64,000 nt of DNA, from NCBI GenBank assembly GCA_035535495.1, contig DATLQA010000233.1, positions 19,852 through 83,851 on the forward strand, in the 5' to 3' direction. This DNA comes from DASUZB01 sp035535495. GTDB taxonomy: Bacteria; Actinomycetota; CALGFH01. Under the pieces are notes generated by a model, which was given only the letters and a program-made list of their open reading frames with translations, did not search any database and was not told the DNA's origin. This document shows positions 16,181 through 24,630 of the stretch, piece after piece. The position numbers were made by a program, and so were the translations under genes. Every line of letters starts with the position of its first letter. Within the stretch, counting starts at the first letter, position 1.

Positions 16181-18256
16181 ATGCGGACCCGCTCCACCTC
16201 CCCGCCTGCCGCCGAGCCGGAGGCCCTGGATGCGGCCGCGCCGGCCGGCGCCGCGATCGAGCTGCGACCGGCCGAGGCGCTGTGGCTGGGCGGCACCGCC
16301 GTGATCGCCGCGGTCTGCTGGGCGTCCCTGGCCGCCGCGCACCTCGCTGTGCTCTCGGTCGGCTCGGTGCTCGGCCTGGCGGCGGTGATGCTCGCGGCGC
16401 TCGCCGTCCCCGTCTGGCTGTCCCTGCGGCGCGGAGCCCGCCGCCTGGTCCTCGGCGGCCGCCTCGGCTGGGTCGAGGTGGCGGCGCTGGCGGCCGGCGC
16501 CGGCCTGCTGCTCCTGCTCTACCTGCCCGGCTTCCCGTACGGCGTGGCCGACAAGGACCCCGGCGGGTACGTGCAGCACGGCTTCTCGATCGCCCGCACC
16601 GGCGACTTCCGCATCCACGACGAGGCCCTGGCCAAGCTGCCGGACATGACCCGGTACGGCGCCGGCATCCGCTTCCCCGGCATCTGGATCAGCGACGCCG
16701 CCCGCGCCGAGGTGGTGCCGCAGTTCTACCACCTGTACCCGGCCACCCTCGGCTTCCTCGGCCGGCTCTCGGGCCAGACCGCCATGATGAGCCTGAACGC
16801 GCTGCTCGCGGTGGTGTCCGCCGCCGGGGTGTACCTGGTGGGGCGGCGACTGGCCGGGCCGGTCGCCGGGGCGGTGGCCGCCGCCGTGCTCGCCCTCGAC
16901 ATGGTCCAGGTCTGGCAGGCCAAGTACCCGACCACCGAGATCTCCACCAAGCTCTTCTTCGTGGTCACCATCCTCGGCCTGGTGGTCGCCGCCGAGACCC
17001 GCTGGTGGCCGCCGGCGGTGCTGGCCGGCGCGGCGCTCGGGGTCGCCTGGCTGGACCGGCCCGACACGCTGCTGCCGGTGCTGATCGCTCTCGGCGTGCT
17101 CGCCGCCGCGGTGGTGCTCGGGCGCTTCGGGCGGCTCCACGCCGCGTTCGCGCTCGGCCTGGCGGTGGTCGCCCCCCACGCCATCTGGCAGGCGCTCGGC
17201 CCTGCCGGCAGGTACAGCCAGGCCGCCGGCGGCATCACCAGCGGCCGGCTCGCCCTGGCCGCCGCCGCGCTCGCCGCCGGCACGGTGGTCGGCCGGGTGC
17301 TGTGGCGGGGGCCGCTCGGCCGGTGGATCGAGCGGTTGGCGGGCCGGCTGGTCGCCGACCCGCGCCGCCGCTTGGCGCTCAAGGCGCTGCTCCCGGCCGG
17401 CCTGGTCCTGCTCGCCCTGGTCGCGTGGTTCCGGCCGCAGCTCTTCGGCGCCGACTACTTCGACTACAACGGCCGCCTGATCCGCAGCTACGACGAGCAG
17501 AACCTGCGCCGCCTCGCCTGGTTCGTGACCGTGCCGGGGATCGCCGCCACCCTGGTCGGCTTCGCGGTGGTGGCGCTGCGCCGCTGGCGGGCGGCGGTCT
17601 GGATCGCGGTCGGGCCGGCGGTGGTGCTGCTCATCCTCTACCTCTACCAGGCGGTCAACTCGACCCGGCTGATGTGGTGGAGCCGGCGCTACGTGCCCAG
17701 CGGCCTGCTGGTGTTCGCACTGCTGATCGGGATCGCCTGCGCCGCGGCGTGGGCGTGGCGGGGGAGAGGACGACTGCTCGCGCTGGTCGCCGCCGTGGCG
17801 GTGGCCGGGGTGGTGGTGGGGACCGGGCTGGTGCAGAGCCTGCCGCTCGCCAGGCACCGGGAGTTCGGCGGGTCGTTCGCCGCCTCGGCCCGGATCGCCG
17901 ACGCCGCGCACGGCCGCCAGGGGGTGTTCGTCTGGGGGCCGCGCCGCACCTACTACGACACCATGCCGCTGTTCGCCGCGCCGGTGTGGCTGCAACGCGA
18001 CCAGCTCTCGGTGATCCTGCCGCCGAACGGCACCCGCGCCGACCTGGAGCGCATCCAACGTGCCTTCCCCGGCCAGCCGCTGTTCCTGGTCACCGGCTCG
18101 CTGGGCCTGCCGCCGACCCTCCGCCAGGCCGGCCTGCGCAAGGTCGACGGCTTCCGGGTGGCGATGCCGTTCTGGCAGGAGTCCGACACCCAGCGGCCCT
18201 CCCACAACGTCGGCGTCGGCGCCAGGATCGAGATCTGGTCGCTCGGCGGGCCATAG
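16181..18256 (+). CDS. Polytopic GT-C-like membrane glycosyltransferase, copy 2
   Basis: A 691-residue integral membrane protein, paralogous over its whole length to the one at 3978-6053. It has the same FPGFPYGVADKDPGGYVQHG loop near residue 124, FDYNGRLIRSYDEQNLRRLA near 430, and LMWWSRRYVPSG. About 12 hydrophobic helices are visible. The acidic loop motif and topology suggest a GT-C glycosyltransferase using a polyprenyl-phosphate sugar on the outer face; this is inference. The ATG is chosen because it follows the TAGACT box and begins the alignment with copy 1; the longer reading upstream is basic low-complexity sequence lying over the promoter. Confidence 0.72.
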   Translation: MRTRSTSPPAAEPEALDAAAPAGAAIELRPAEALWLGGTAVIAAVCWASLAAAHLAVLSVGSVLGLAAVMLAALAVPVWLSLRRGARRLVLGGRLGWVEVAALAAGAGLLLLLYLPGFPYGVADKDPGGYVQHGFSIARTGDFRIHDEALAKLPDMTRYGAGIRFPGIWISDAARAEVVPQFYHLYPATLGFLGRLSGQTAMMSLNALLAVVSAAGVYLVGRRLAGPVAGAVAAAVLALDMVQVWQAKYPTTEISTKLFFVVTILGLVVAAETRWWPPAVLAGAALGVAWLDRPDTLLPVLIALGVLAAAVVLGRFGRLHAAFALGLAVVAPHAIWQALGPAGRYSQAAGGITSGRLALAAAALAAGTVVGRVLWRGPLGRWIERLAGRLVADPRRRLALKALLPAGLVLLALVAWFRPQLFGADYFDYNGRLIRSYDEQNLRRLAWFVTVPGIAATLVGFAVVALRRWRAAVWIAVGPAVVLLILYLYQAVNSTRLMWWSRRYVPSGLLVFALLIGIACAAAWAWRGRGRLLALVAAVAVAGVVVGTGLVQSLPLARHREFGGSFAASARIADAAHGRQGVFVWGPRRTYYDTMPLFAAPVWLQRDQLSVILPPNGTRADLERIQRAFPGQPLFLVTGSLGLPPTLRQAGLRKVDGFRVAMPFWQESDTQRPSHNVGVGARIEIWSLGGP

Positions 18257-18262
18257 GCTCGC

Positions 18263-18288
18263 CCGGCATCGTCGATCCCCGATGCCGG
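18263..18288. terminator. Bidirectional terminator hairpin
   Basis: A perfect 9-base stem, CCGGCATCG and CGATGCCGG, with an 8-base loop fills the gap between two convergent genes. No T-run follows on either side, as is common in high-GC actinobacteria. Confidence 0.55.
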
Positions 18289-19926
18289 TCAGCCCCTGGC
18301 GCCGGTCAGCAGCAGCAGCGGCAGCCGGCCGCTGTTGGCCCTGCGGGCGGTCGGGGCCGCCTTGCCCCAGACCGGCCCGCCGTCGCCGGCCTCGGCGAGC
18401 ACCAGCCACACCCGACCCGAGCGGGTCCGGGCGGTGGCCTCGCGGACGGCCGCCTCCGCGCCCGGCTGCCCGCGCTGGTGGGTGACCACCAGCTCCGGCC
18501 GGTCCGGGTAGTCCACCTGGAACAGCACGGCCGTGTCGCTCTGGGTGGGCGTGAAGGTGGGCCGGTCCGGCCAGTAGTAGGCGAACGCGAACGAGGCGTT
18601 GCGGCCGACCAGCACCACGTCGCCCGGCCGCCGGTTCTCGAGCACGAAGGCGACCTGCTGGCGCAGGGTGCTGCCCGGCATCGGCCTGCGGACCGCCTCG
18701 CGGCTCGCCGGCACCAGCAGCGCGGCCGCCAGCCCGGCGGCGGCCAGCCCCACCGGGACCGTCGCCGGCCGCCGGAACGACCAGGCGACCAGCGCGCCGA
18801 CGCCGAGCCCGGCGCAGACGGTGAACAGCACGGTGACGAACAGGCTGGTCCGCTCGTCCAGGAACGGGTACCGGTGGGCCGCGCCCGCGACCACCAGCTC
18901 GGCCAGCAGGACCGGCACCGCCAGCGCGGTCGCCGGCAGGCGCCCGCGCCACAGCGCCGCCAGGCCGCCCAGCGCCAGCACGACGGCGAGCGCCCAGGGC
19001 CCGAACCCGGCTCGGCCGAGCGTCTCGGCCAGACGGGTGGCGACGAACGAGACCGCCCGGCCGGGCCCCTCGGACACCGGGACGAAGGCGTACCCCCAGT
19101 ACCGCTGCATGGCCGCGTTGTCGCCCACCGACAGGAACACCAGGAAGACGGCCGCCTCGACGGCACCGGCGACGAGCCCGAGCCCGAGGACCTGGCGCAG
19201 CCGCCCCCAGCGCCGCTCCGCCAGGCAGCGCAGCGCGAGCGCGCCGAACACCGCCGCCGAGGCGAACACGGCCGCGTGGCTGACCAGCACCGCCGCCGCG
19301 CAGGCCACGCACAGGACCAGCAGCCGCCAGGGGCCGCGGCGCTCCGGCCCGGTCCAGTCCGCCTCGACGCGGGCACCGAGCCAGAGCAGCAGCAGGGTCA
19401 CGAACACGTCGCCGGTGTACTGCTTGAGGTCGTCGTTGGCGATGGCGCTCGGGGCGATCGCCGCGGCCACGCCGGCGGCGACCGCCTGGACCCGTCCCAG
19501 CCGCCGGCCGAGCAGGTAGGCGGGCACCACCGCCGCCACCGCGAACGCGATCGGCAGCAGCCGCAGCCGCTCGGGCGGCCCGATCTCCGGGACCAGGCGC
19601 AGCAGCGACGTCCAGCCGATCGGCGTGGACGAGGTCAGCATGCGCAGCTGGTGGAACGGGGCGCGGACCGAGTCGGCGACCCAGCCCTCGTCCAGCCAGA
19701 ACGAGTGCGACAGCAGGTAGCCGAGCCGGCGGCTCACCGTCGCCAGGACGAGCAGGACGGCGACCAGGCCGAGCTCGACCGCCGGGTGGCGGGCCAGCCG
19801 CCGCCAGCCCCCGGCGCGCGGCTGGCGCGGCGCGGCCGGTCGGGCGGGCGCCGCGCCGTGCCGCTCGACCGGCGGCCTCCTCTGGTCCACCGCCGCCCGT
19901 GGCCCTGGGTGCTGGCTGTCGGTCAT
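18289..19926 (-). CDS. Polytopic GT39/ArnT-like membrane glycosyltransferase
   Basis: A 545-residue protein with a short Pro/Arg-rich cytoplasmic head and about 11 hydrophobic helices. After helix 1 the external loop carries SFWLDEGWVADSV, the Asp-Glu motif of GT-C (GT39/PMT/ArnT-like) enzymes. A second feature is NDDLKQYTGDVFVTLLLLWL. A soluble C-terminal domain of about 120 residues (RRPGDVVLVGRNASFAFAYY) faces outside. It likely transfers a lipid-linked sugar to an exported glycan or protein. It is not closely similar to the two 691-residue proteins. The ATG lacks a Shine-Dalgarno sequence, so a leaderless start is possible. It is divergent from the ABC exporter operon. Confidence 0.75.
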   Translation of the reverse strand: MTDSQHPGPRAAVDQRRPPVERHGAAPARPAAPRQPRAGGWRRLARHPAVELGLVAVLLVLATVSRRLGYLLSHSFWLDEGWVADSVRAPFHQLRMLTSSTPIGWTSLLRLVPEIGPPERLRLLPIAFAVAAVVPAYLLGRRLGRVQAVAAGVAAAIAPSAIANDDLKQYTGDVFVTLLLLWLGARVEADWTGPERRGPWRLLVLCVACAAAVLVSHAAVFASAAVFGALALRCLAERRWGRLRQVLGLGLVAGAVEAAVFLVFLSVGDNAAMQRYWGYAFVPVSEGPGRAVSFVATRLAETLGRAGFGPWALAVVLALGGLAALWRGRLPATALAVPVLLAELVVAGAAHRYPFLDERTSLFVTVLFTVCAGLGVGALVAWSFRRPATVPVGLAAAGLAAALLVPASREAVRRPMPGSTLRQQVAFVLENRRPGDVVLVGRNASFAFAYYWPDRPTFTPTQSDTAVLFQVDYPDRPELVVTHQRGQPGAEAAVREATARTRSGRVWLVLAEAGDGGPVWGKAAPTARRANSGRLPLLLLTGARG

Positions 19927-20000
19927 GACCGCGAATTGTGGCACAGACGCGCGAGTGAACGTCCTGGCCGGCGGCGCCGGGGATGTACGCCGTGCGCCGG

Positions 20001-20006
20001 TATACT
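20001..20006 (+). promoter_or_regulatory. -10 box TATACT for the exporter operon
   Basis: TATACT preceded by CCGG lies about 90 bases upstream of the ABC permease start, giving a leader of about 80 bases with a GAGGAGAGG ribosome binding site near the ATG. No strong -35 is apparent at 17 bp. Confidence 0.4.
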
Positions 20007-20097
20007 CCGGGAGTCCCGGGCCGGTCGGGCCGGGACGTTCGGTTGCAGGATCCCGATGGTCACGCTGCTCGCCGACGGCGAGCGAGGAGAGGCACGC

Positions 20098-20958
20098 ATG
20101 GCGAGTGCGGCCGACGCCCGCGCCCTTGCCCAGACCCGGGTCCGCTGGGAACTGCTGGCGAACCTGGTGCGCAAGGACCTCAAGGTCAAATACAAGAACT
20201 CGGCCCTCGGCTTCGCCTGGTCGCTGGCCAACCCGCTGCTCTACCTGGCGGTGTTCTCGATCGTGTTCAGCGGGTTCCTGCTGCGCGGCGGCGTCCCCAG
20301 GTTCGCGGTCTACCTGATGTCCGGGCTGCTGGTCTGGAACTTCTTCGCCACCGCCACGATGGGCGCCACCGGCGCCGTCACCGGCAGCGCCAACCTGGTC
20401 AAGAAGGTCCGCTTCCCGCGCATCGTGCTGCCGCTGGCCTCGGTCGGCTTCGCCGGCGTGCACTTCGTGCTCCAGCTCGGGGTGCTGTTCGTGGTCCTGG
20501 TGCCGCTGCACCGGACCGCGTTCGGGGCGCAACTCTGGCTGGCCGTGCCCGCGCTCGCGGTGGCGGTGGCCTTCACCGTGGGGATGAGCCTGCTCGCCTC
20601 CAGCCTCAACGTCCGCTTCCGCGACGTCGAGCACCTGCTGGAGGTCGCCCTGCTCGCCTGGTTCTGGCTCACCCCGATCGTCTACCCGGTCGCGCTGGTC
20701 AAGGAGCGGCTGGGCGAGCTGTTCTGGCTCTACATGGCCAACCCGATGGCCACCGTGGTGGTGGCGATGCAGCGGGCGATCTACGCCGACGCCGCCCCGA
20801 TCGGCAAGGACGGCGTGGCCGTGCCCGTCCTGGCCGACGGCGGCTACGCCTTCTACCTCAGGTGGCTCGGCATCACCGGGCTGGTGTCGCTGGGGCTGAT
20901 CGCGATCGGGTTGTTCACCTTCCGCCGGCTGGAAGCCGACTTCGCCGAGGAGCTGTAG
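20098..20958 (+). CDS. Polysaccharide ABC exporter permease (TagG/Wzm type)
   Basis: A 286-residue ABC-2 family permease with six predicted helices. The N-terminal amphipathic part and LVRKDLKVKYKNSALGFAWS, then LANPLLYLAVFSIVFSGF, are signatures of exporters of O-antigen or teichoic-acid type glycans (Wzm, TagG, RfbA). It should pair with the ATPase starting 3 bases after its stop and move lipid-linked glycan across the membrane. The ATG follows GAGGAGAGG; an upstream in-frame ATG at 20056 lacks such a site. It heads an operon of exporter, GT2 and three GT4 genes. Confidence 0.9.
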   Translation: MASAADARALAQTRVRWELLANLVRKDLKVKYKNSALGFAWSLANPLLYLAVFSIVFSGFLLRGGVPRFAVYLMSGLLVWNFFATATMGATGAVTGSANLVKKVRFPRIVLPLASVGFAGVHFVLQLGVLFVVLVPLHRTAFGAQLWLAVPALAVAVAFTVGMSLLASSLNVRFRDVEHLLEVALLAWFWLTPIVYPVALVKERLGELFWLYMANPMATVVVAMQRAIYADAAPIGKDGVAVPVLADGGYAFYLRWLGITGLVSLGLIAIGLFTFRRLEADFAEEL

Positions 20959-20961
20959 CCG

Positions 20962-22149
20962 GTGGGCGGCGAGGCGATCACGGCCCGCGGGGTCGGCAAG
21001 CGGTTCCAGCTCCACCACAAGCGGGCCACCAGCCTGAAGGAGCGGCTGCTGCTGGCCCGCTCCTCCTCGTCGGAGGACTTCTGGGCCCTGCGCGACGTCG
21101 ACCTGGCCGTCGGCCAGGCGGAGACGGTCGGCCTGATCGGGCCCAACGGCTCCGGCAAGTCCACCCTGCTCAAGGTGCTGGCCGGCATCCTCGCGCCGAC
21201 CAAGGGCGAGGTCGAGGTCCGCGGCCGCATCGCTTCGCTGCTGGAGCTGGGCGCCGGCTTCAGCGGCGAGCTGACCGGCCGCGAGAACGTCTACCTGAAC
21301 GCCTCCATCCTCGGCCTGACCCGGCGCGAGATCGACCGGCAGTTCGACAGCATCGTGGACTTCGCCGAGCTGGAACCGTTCATCGACAACCAGGTCAAGC
21401 ACTACTCGTCGGGCATGTACGTCCGGCTCGGCTTCGCCGTGGCGGCACACGTCGATCCGGACGTGCTCCTGGTCGACGAGGTGCTGGCCGTCGGCGACGA
21501 GGCCTTCGCCGCCAAGTGCCTGGCCAAGGTGGCCGAGTTCCAGGCCCAGGGCCGCACCATCCTGTTCGTCACCCACGGCCTCGACCAGGTCAGCCAGGTC
21601 TGCGACCGGGCGGTCGTGCTCAACCAGGGGCGGGTGCTGTTCGACGGCGAACCCGCCGAGGCGGTCTCCAAGCTCCGCGCCTTCCTCGGCACCTCCGAGG
21701 ACCCGGCCGCCGGGCTCGGCGGCGACGGGCTGCTGGAGATCGTCGACGCGCACGTGATCGACCCGGCCGCCGGCGGCGAGCAGCTCGACTTCCACGTCGG
21801 CGACAAGCTCGCCATCGACGTGATCGTCAAGGGCAGGGCGGAGGCCCCGGCGGCCGACCTCCGCCTGGTGGTGACCGGCCCGGCCGACTACCCGATGTTC
21901 CTGATGGAGAGCCCGCCTGGGGTGGTGCCGGCCGGCGGGGCGGTGCACACCGTCCGCTTCCTCCTCCCCGCCTTCCCCTCCCTGCAGGGGCTGTTCTCGC
22001 TGTCGGTGGCGCTGATCCGCTCGGGCGGCAAGGACGTGCTCGACGCCCGCCGCTTCGGCGAGCGGATCCGCGTGTACGGCCCCGCCACCCACGGCTTCCA
22101 GCTGGTCGACTTCGAGACCGAGCTGCTCCCGCCCGAGGACCGGCCATGA
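20962..22149 (+). CDS. Polysaccharide ABC exporter ATPase with C-terminal glycan-binding domain (TagH/Wzt type)
   Basis: A 395-residue ATPase. The N-terminal 240 residues have Walker A GPNGSGKST, the signature region VKHYSSGMYVRLGFAVA, Walker B DVLLVDEVLAVGD and the switch His in VTHGLDQ. About 150 extra C-terminal residues form a beta-rich Wzt-C-like domain (FHVGDKLAIDVIVKG...RLVVTGPADYPMFLM), which in Wzt binds the terminal modification of the glycan and licenses export. Such a domain implies that the chain end is modified, possibly by the methyltransferases nearby. The GTG start has GAGGAG in the end of the permease gene. Confidence 0.9.
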   Translation: MGGEAITARGVGKRFQLHHKRATSLKERLLLARSSSSEDFWALRDVDLAVGQAETVGLIGPNGSGKSTLLKVLAGILAPTKGEVEVRGRIASLLELGAGFSGELTGRENVYLNASILGLTRREIDRQFDSIVDFAELEPFIDNQVKHYSSGMYVRLGFAVAAHVDPDVLLVDEVLAVGDEAFAAKCLAKVAEFQAQGRTILFVTHGLDQVSQVCDRAVVLNQGRVLFDGEPAEAVSKLRAFLGTSEDPAAGLGGDGLLEIVDAHVIDPAAGGEQLDFHVGDKLAIDVIVKGRAEAPAADLRLVVTGPADYPMFLMESPPGVVPAGGAVHTVRFLLPAFPSLQGLFSLSVALIRSGGKDVLDARRFGERIRVYGPATHGFQLVDFETELLPPEDRP

Positions 22150-23513
22150 CCGGCGCCGCGCCGCTGGTCACCGTGGTGATCGTCAACTGGAACGGCGCCC
22201 ACCTCCTGCCCGCCTGCCTGGACGCGCTGGCCGCCCAGGACCTGCCGGAGGGGCGCATGGCGGTGTGGGTGGTCGACAACGCCTCGACCGACCCCTCCCG
22301 CGAGCTGCTCGCGCGCGACTACCCGTGGGTGAAGGTGCTCGCCAACACCCGCAACGACGGCTTCGCCGGCGGCAACAACGTCGCCCTGCGCCAGGTGGAC
22401 ACGCCCTACGTGACCCTGCTCAACAACGACGCCCGGCCCGCGCCCGACTGGCTCGCCCGCCTGCTGGAGCCGTTCGAGGCGCCGGGTTCCGAGCGGCTGG
22501 CCGCGGCCACCTCCAAGCTGGTCTTCCTGCCCCGCTTCGTGTCGCTGCGGGTGTCGATGCCCGGCTTCGTGCCTGGCGGCCTCGACCCACGCGAACTGGG
22601 CGCCCGGGTCTACCAGGTGACCGTGAACGGCGCCGACGTCACCGAGCAGGTGCTCTGGGACCAGGTCGCCTACGGCCCGGAAGGGGAGGGTGCCTGGCGC
22701 TTCCGCTGGCTCCGCCCGGCCGGCACCCTGCTGGTCCCCGTCGCGGAGGAGGGCGGGCCTGCTACCGGGCCGTTCCGCCTCGGCCTCCGCCTGGCCGCCG
22801 AGACCGCCAAGGCGGTCGAGGTCGCCTTCCCGGGCGGCACCGCCACCGTCAAGGCGACCCAGGAGGTGGCCGACGCCGAGGTCGACCTGCCGGCCGGCGT
22901 CCAGCTGGTGGACGTGCTCAACAACGCCGGCGGCAAGGTGTTCGCCGACGGCTACGGCGCCGACCGCGCCTACCAGGAACCCGACCTCGGCCAGTACGAG
23001 CACGCCGAGGAGGTGTTCACCTTCTGCGGCGCGGCGGTGTGCTTCCGCACCGAGGCGCTGCGCGAGGCGGGCTTCTTCGACGACGACTTCTTCCTCTACT
23101 ACGAGGACACCGACCTGGCCTGGCGGCTCCGCGCGCTCGGCTGGTCGATCGGCTACCAGCCGGCCGCGGTGGTGCGCCACATCCACTCGGCCTCCTCCAA
23201 GGAGTGGTCGCCGCTGTTCATCTTCCACGTGGACCGCAACCGGCTGCTGATGCTGACCAAGAACGCCAGCGCCCCACTCGCCGTCCGCGAGGTGCTGCGC
23301 TACCCGCTGACCACCGCCTCGCTGGCCCTGCGGGAGGTCGCCAGGGCGCGCCAGTCCCGCCGCCGCCCGCCGGTGCGGCCGACCCTGCTCCGCCTCCGGG
23401 TCTGCGCCTCCTACCTGCGCCTGCTCCCAGCCATGCTGGCCCGCCGCCGCGACCTGGCCCGCCGCGCCCGCGTCGACCGCGGCCAGCTCGAGCGCTGGCT
23501 GGTGCCGCGCTGA
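22146..23513 (+). CDS. GT2 glycosyltransferase with inserted beta domain
   Basis: A 455-residue family 2 glycosyltransferase, about 120 residues longer than typical. The catalytic fold is split: the N-terminal part has VTVVIVNWNGAHLLPACLDA, VVDNASTDPS and LLNNDARPAPDWL; the rest resumes at VFTFCGAAVCFRTEALREAG and FFLYYEDTDLAWRLRALGWS. Between, roughly residues 150-260, is a beta-rich insert starting YQVTVNGADVTEQV. The ATG overlaps the ATPase stop (ATGA), so translation is coupled. It probably adds a sugar to the exported glycan. Confidence 0.86.
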   Translation: MTGAAPLVTVVIVNWNGAHLLPACLDALAAQDLPEGRMAVWVVDNASTDPSRELLARDYPWVKVLANTRNDGFAGGNNVALRQVDTPYVTLLNNDARPAPDWLARLLEPFEAPGSERLAAATSKLVFLPRFVSLRVSMPGFVPGGLDPRELGARVYQVTVNGADVTEQVLWDQVAYGPEGEGAWRFRWLRPAGTLLVPVAEEGGPATGPFRLGLRLAAETAKAVEVAFPGGTATVKATQEVADAEVDLPAGVQLVDVLNNAGGKVFADGYGADRAYQEPDLGQYEHAEEVFTFCGAAVCFRTEALREAGFFDDDFFLYYEDTDLAWRLRALGWSIGYQPAAVVRHIHSASSKEWSPLFIFHVDRNRLLMLTKNASAPLAVREVLRYPLTTASLALREVARARQSRRRPPVRPTLLRLRVCASYLRLLPAMLARRRDLARRARVDRGQLERWLVPR

Positions 23514-23517
23514 GCCC

Positions 23518-24630
23518 ATGAAGGTCGCGCTCGACGCCACCCCGCTGCTCGGCGTCCGCACCGGCGTCGGGCAGTACGTCCACGGCCTGGTCTCCGGCAT
23601 GGTGCAGCTCGGCGAGCCCGACGAGCTGGTGCTGGTCCCGTTCAGCTGGCGTGGCACCAGGGACCTGCCCGCGGCCGCGCCCGAGGGCCCGCTGGTGCGC
23701 GTCGGCCGCCGCCGGGTACCCGCCCGGCTGCTGGTCCAGGCCTGGTCGCGGCTGCCGCTTCCGCCGGTGGAGTGGCTCGCCGGACGGGTCGACGTCTTCC
23801 ACGCCACCAACTTCGTGTTGCCGCCCGCCCGCCGCGCGGCCGGCGTGCTCACCATCCACGACCTCACCTACCTGCGCTTTCCGGCGATGGTCACGGCCGC
23901 GACGGCGCGCTACACCACCCTGGTGCCGCGCGGCCTCGCCCGCGGGGCGACCGTCTGCACGCCCACCAGGGCGGTGGCCGCCGAGGTGATGGAGGCCTAC
24001 CGGGTGCCGCCGGAGCGGGTGGTGGTGACCCCGCTCGGCGTCGGCCGGGCCTGGTCGGAGGGGCGCCCGCCCGAGCCGGCCTGGCTCGACGCCCACACCC
24101 TGCCAGCGCGCTACCTGCTGTTCGTCGGCAGCCGCGAGCCTCGCAAGGGCCTCGAGGTCCTGCTCGCCGCCTACCGCGAGCTGCTCGCCGACGAGCCGGG
24201 CGCCCCGCCGCTGGTGCTCGCCGGGCCGCCCGGCTGGGGCGAGGCGCTGGATCTCGACGGCCTGCCGGACGGGGCCGTGCGCATGCCCGGCTACCTGCCG
24301 GAGCCCGATCTGATGCGGCTGGTCGCCGGTGCCGCCGCGCTGGTCTTCTCCTCCCGTTACGAGGGCTTCGGCCTGCCGCCGCTGCAGGCGCTGGCCTGCG
24401 GCACCCCGGTGGTGGCGTCCGACCTGCCGGCGCTCAGGGAGGTCCTCGGCGACCAGGCCGAGTTCGTCCCCGTCGGCGACCACGCCGCGCTCGCCGCCGC
24501 GCTCGCCGCGGTGCTGAAAGACGACGGCGGCGCGGCGGGCAGGTCCGCCAGGCGCGACCACGCCGCGGCCTTCACCTGGGAGGACTGCGCGCGCGCCACG
24601 CTCACCGCCTACCAGCGTGCCCTGGCATGA
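23518..24630 (+). CDS. GT4 glycosyltransferase
   Basis: A 370-residue GT-B retaining glycosyltransferase. It begins MKVALDATPLLGVRTGVGQY, the glycine-rich acceptor loop, and has VFHATNFVLPPARR, VLTIHDLTYLRFP, YLLFVGSREPRKGLEVLL and the E-x7-E donor site in SSRYEGFGLPPLQALACGTP. Members of this group are often mannosyltransferases; the sugar here is unknown. It starts 4 bases after the preceding GT2 gene and overlaps the next gene by ATGA. Confidence 0.9.
   Translation: MKVALDATPLLGVRTGVGQYVHGLVSGMVQLGEPDELVLVPFSWRGTRDLPAAAPEGPLVRVGRRRVPARLLVQAWSRLPLPPVEWLAGRVDVFHATNFVLPPARRAAGVLTIHDLTYLRFPAMVTAATARYTTLVPRGLARGATVCTPTRAVAAEVMEAYRVPPERVVVTPLGVGRAWSEGRPPEPAWLDAHTLPARYLLFVGSREPRKGLEVLLAAYRELLADEPGAPPLVLAGPPGWGEALDLDGLPDGAVRMPGYLPEPDLMRLVAGAAALVFSSRYEGFGLPPLQALACGTPVVASDLPALREVLGDQAEFVPVGDHAALAAALAAVLKDDGGAAGRSARRDHAAAFTWEDCARATLTAYQRALA

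Noticed and set aside
16282..20097. Plus-strand open frame of about 3.8 kb in front of the ABC permease
   Set aside because: It is a shadow of the membrane protein at 16181 and of the minus-strand gene at 18289; the translation is Arg/Pro/Gly-rich low complexity. High GC removes stop codons from alternative frames.
19927..22092. Minus-strand open frame extending the GT39-like protein to 1267 residues
   Set aside because: The added 722 residues are His/Gln/Asp/Arg-rich antisense of the exporter genes; the hydrophobic protein begins at 19926.
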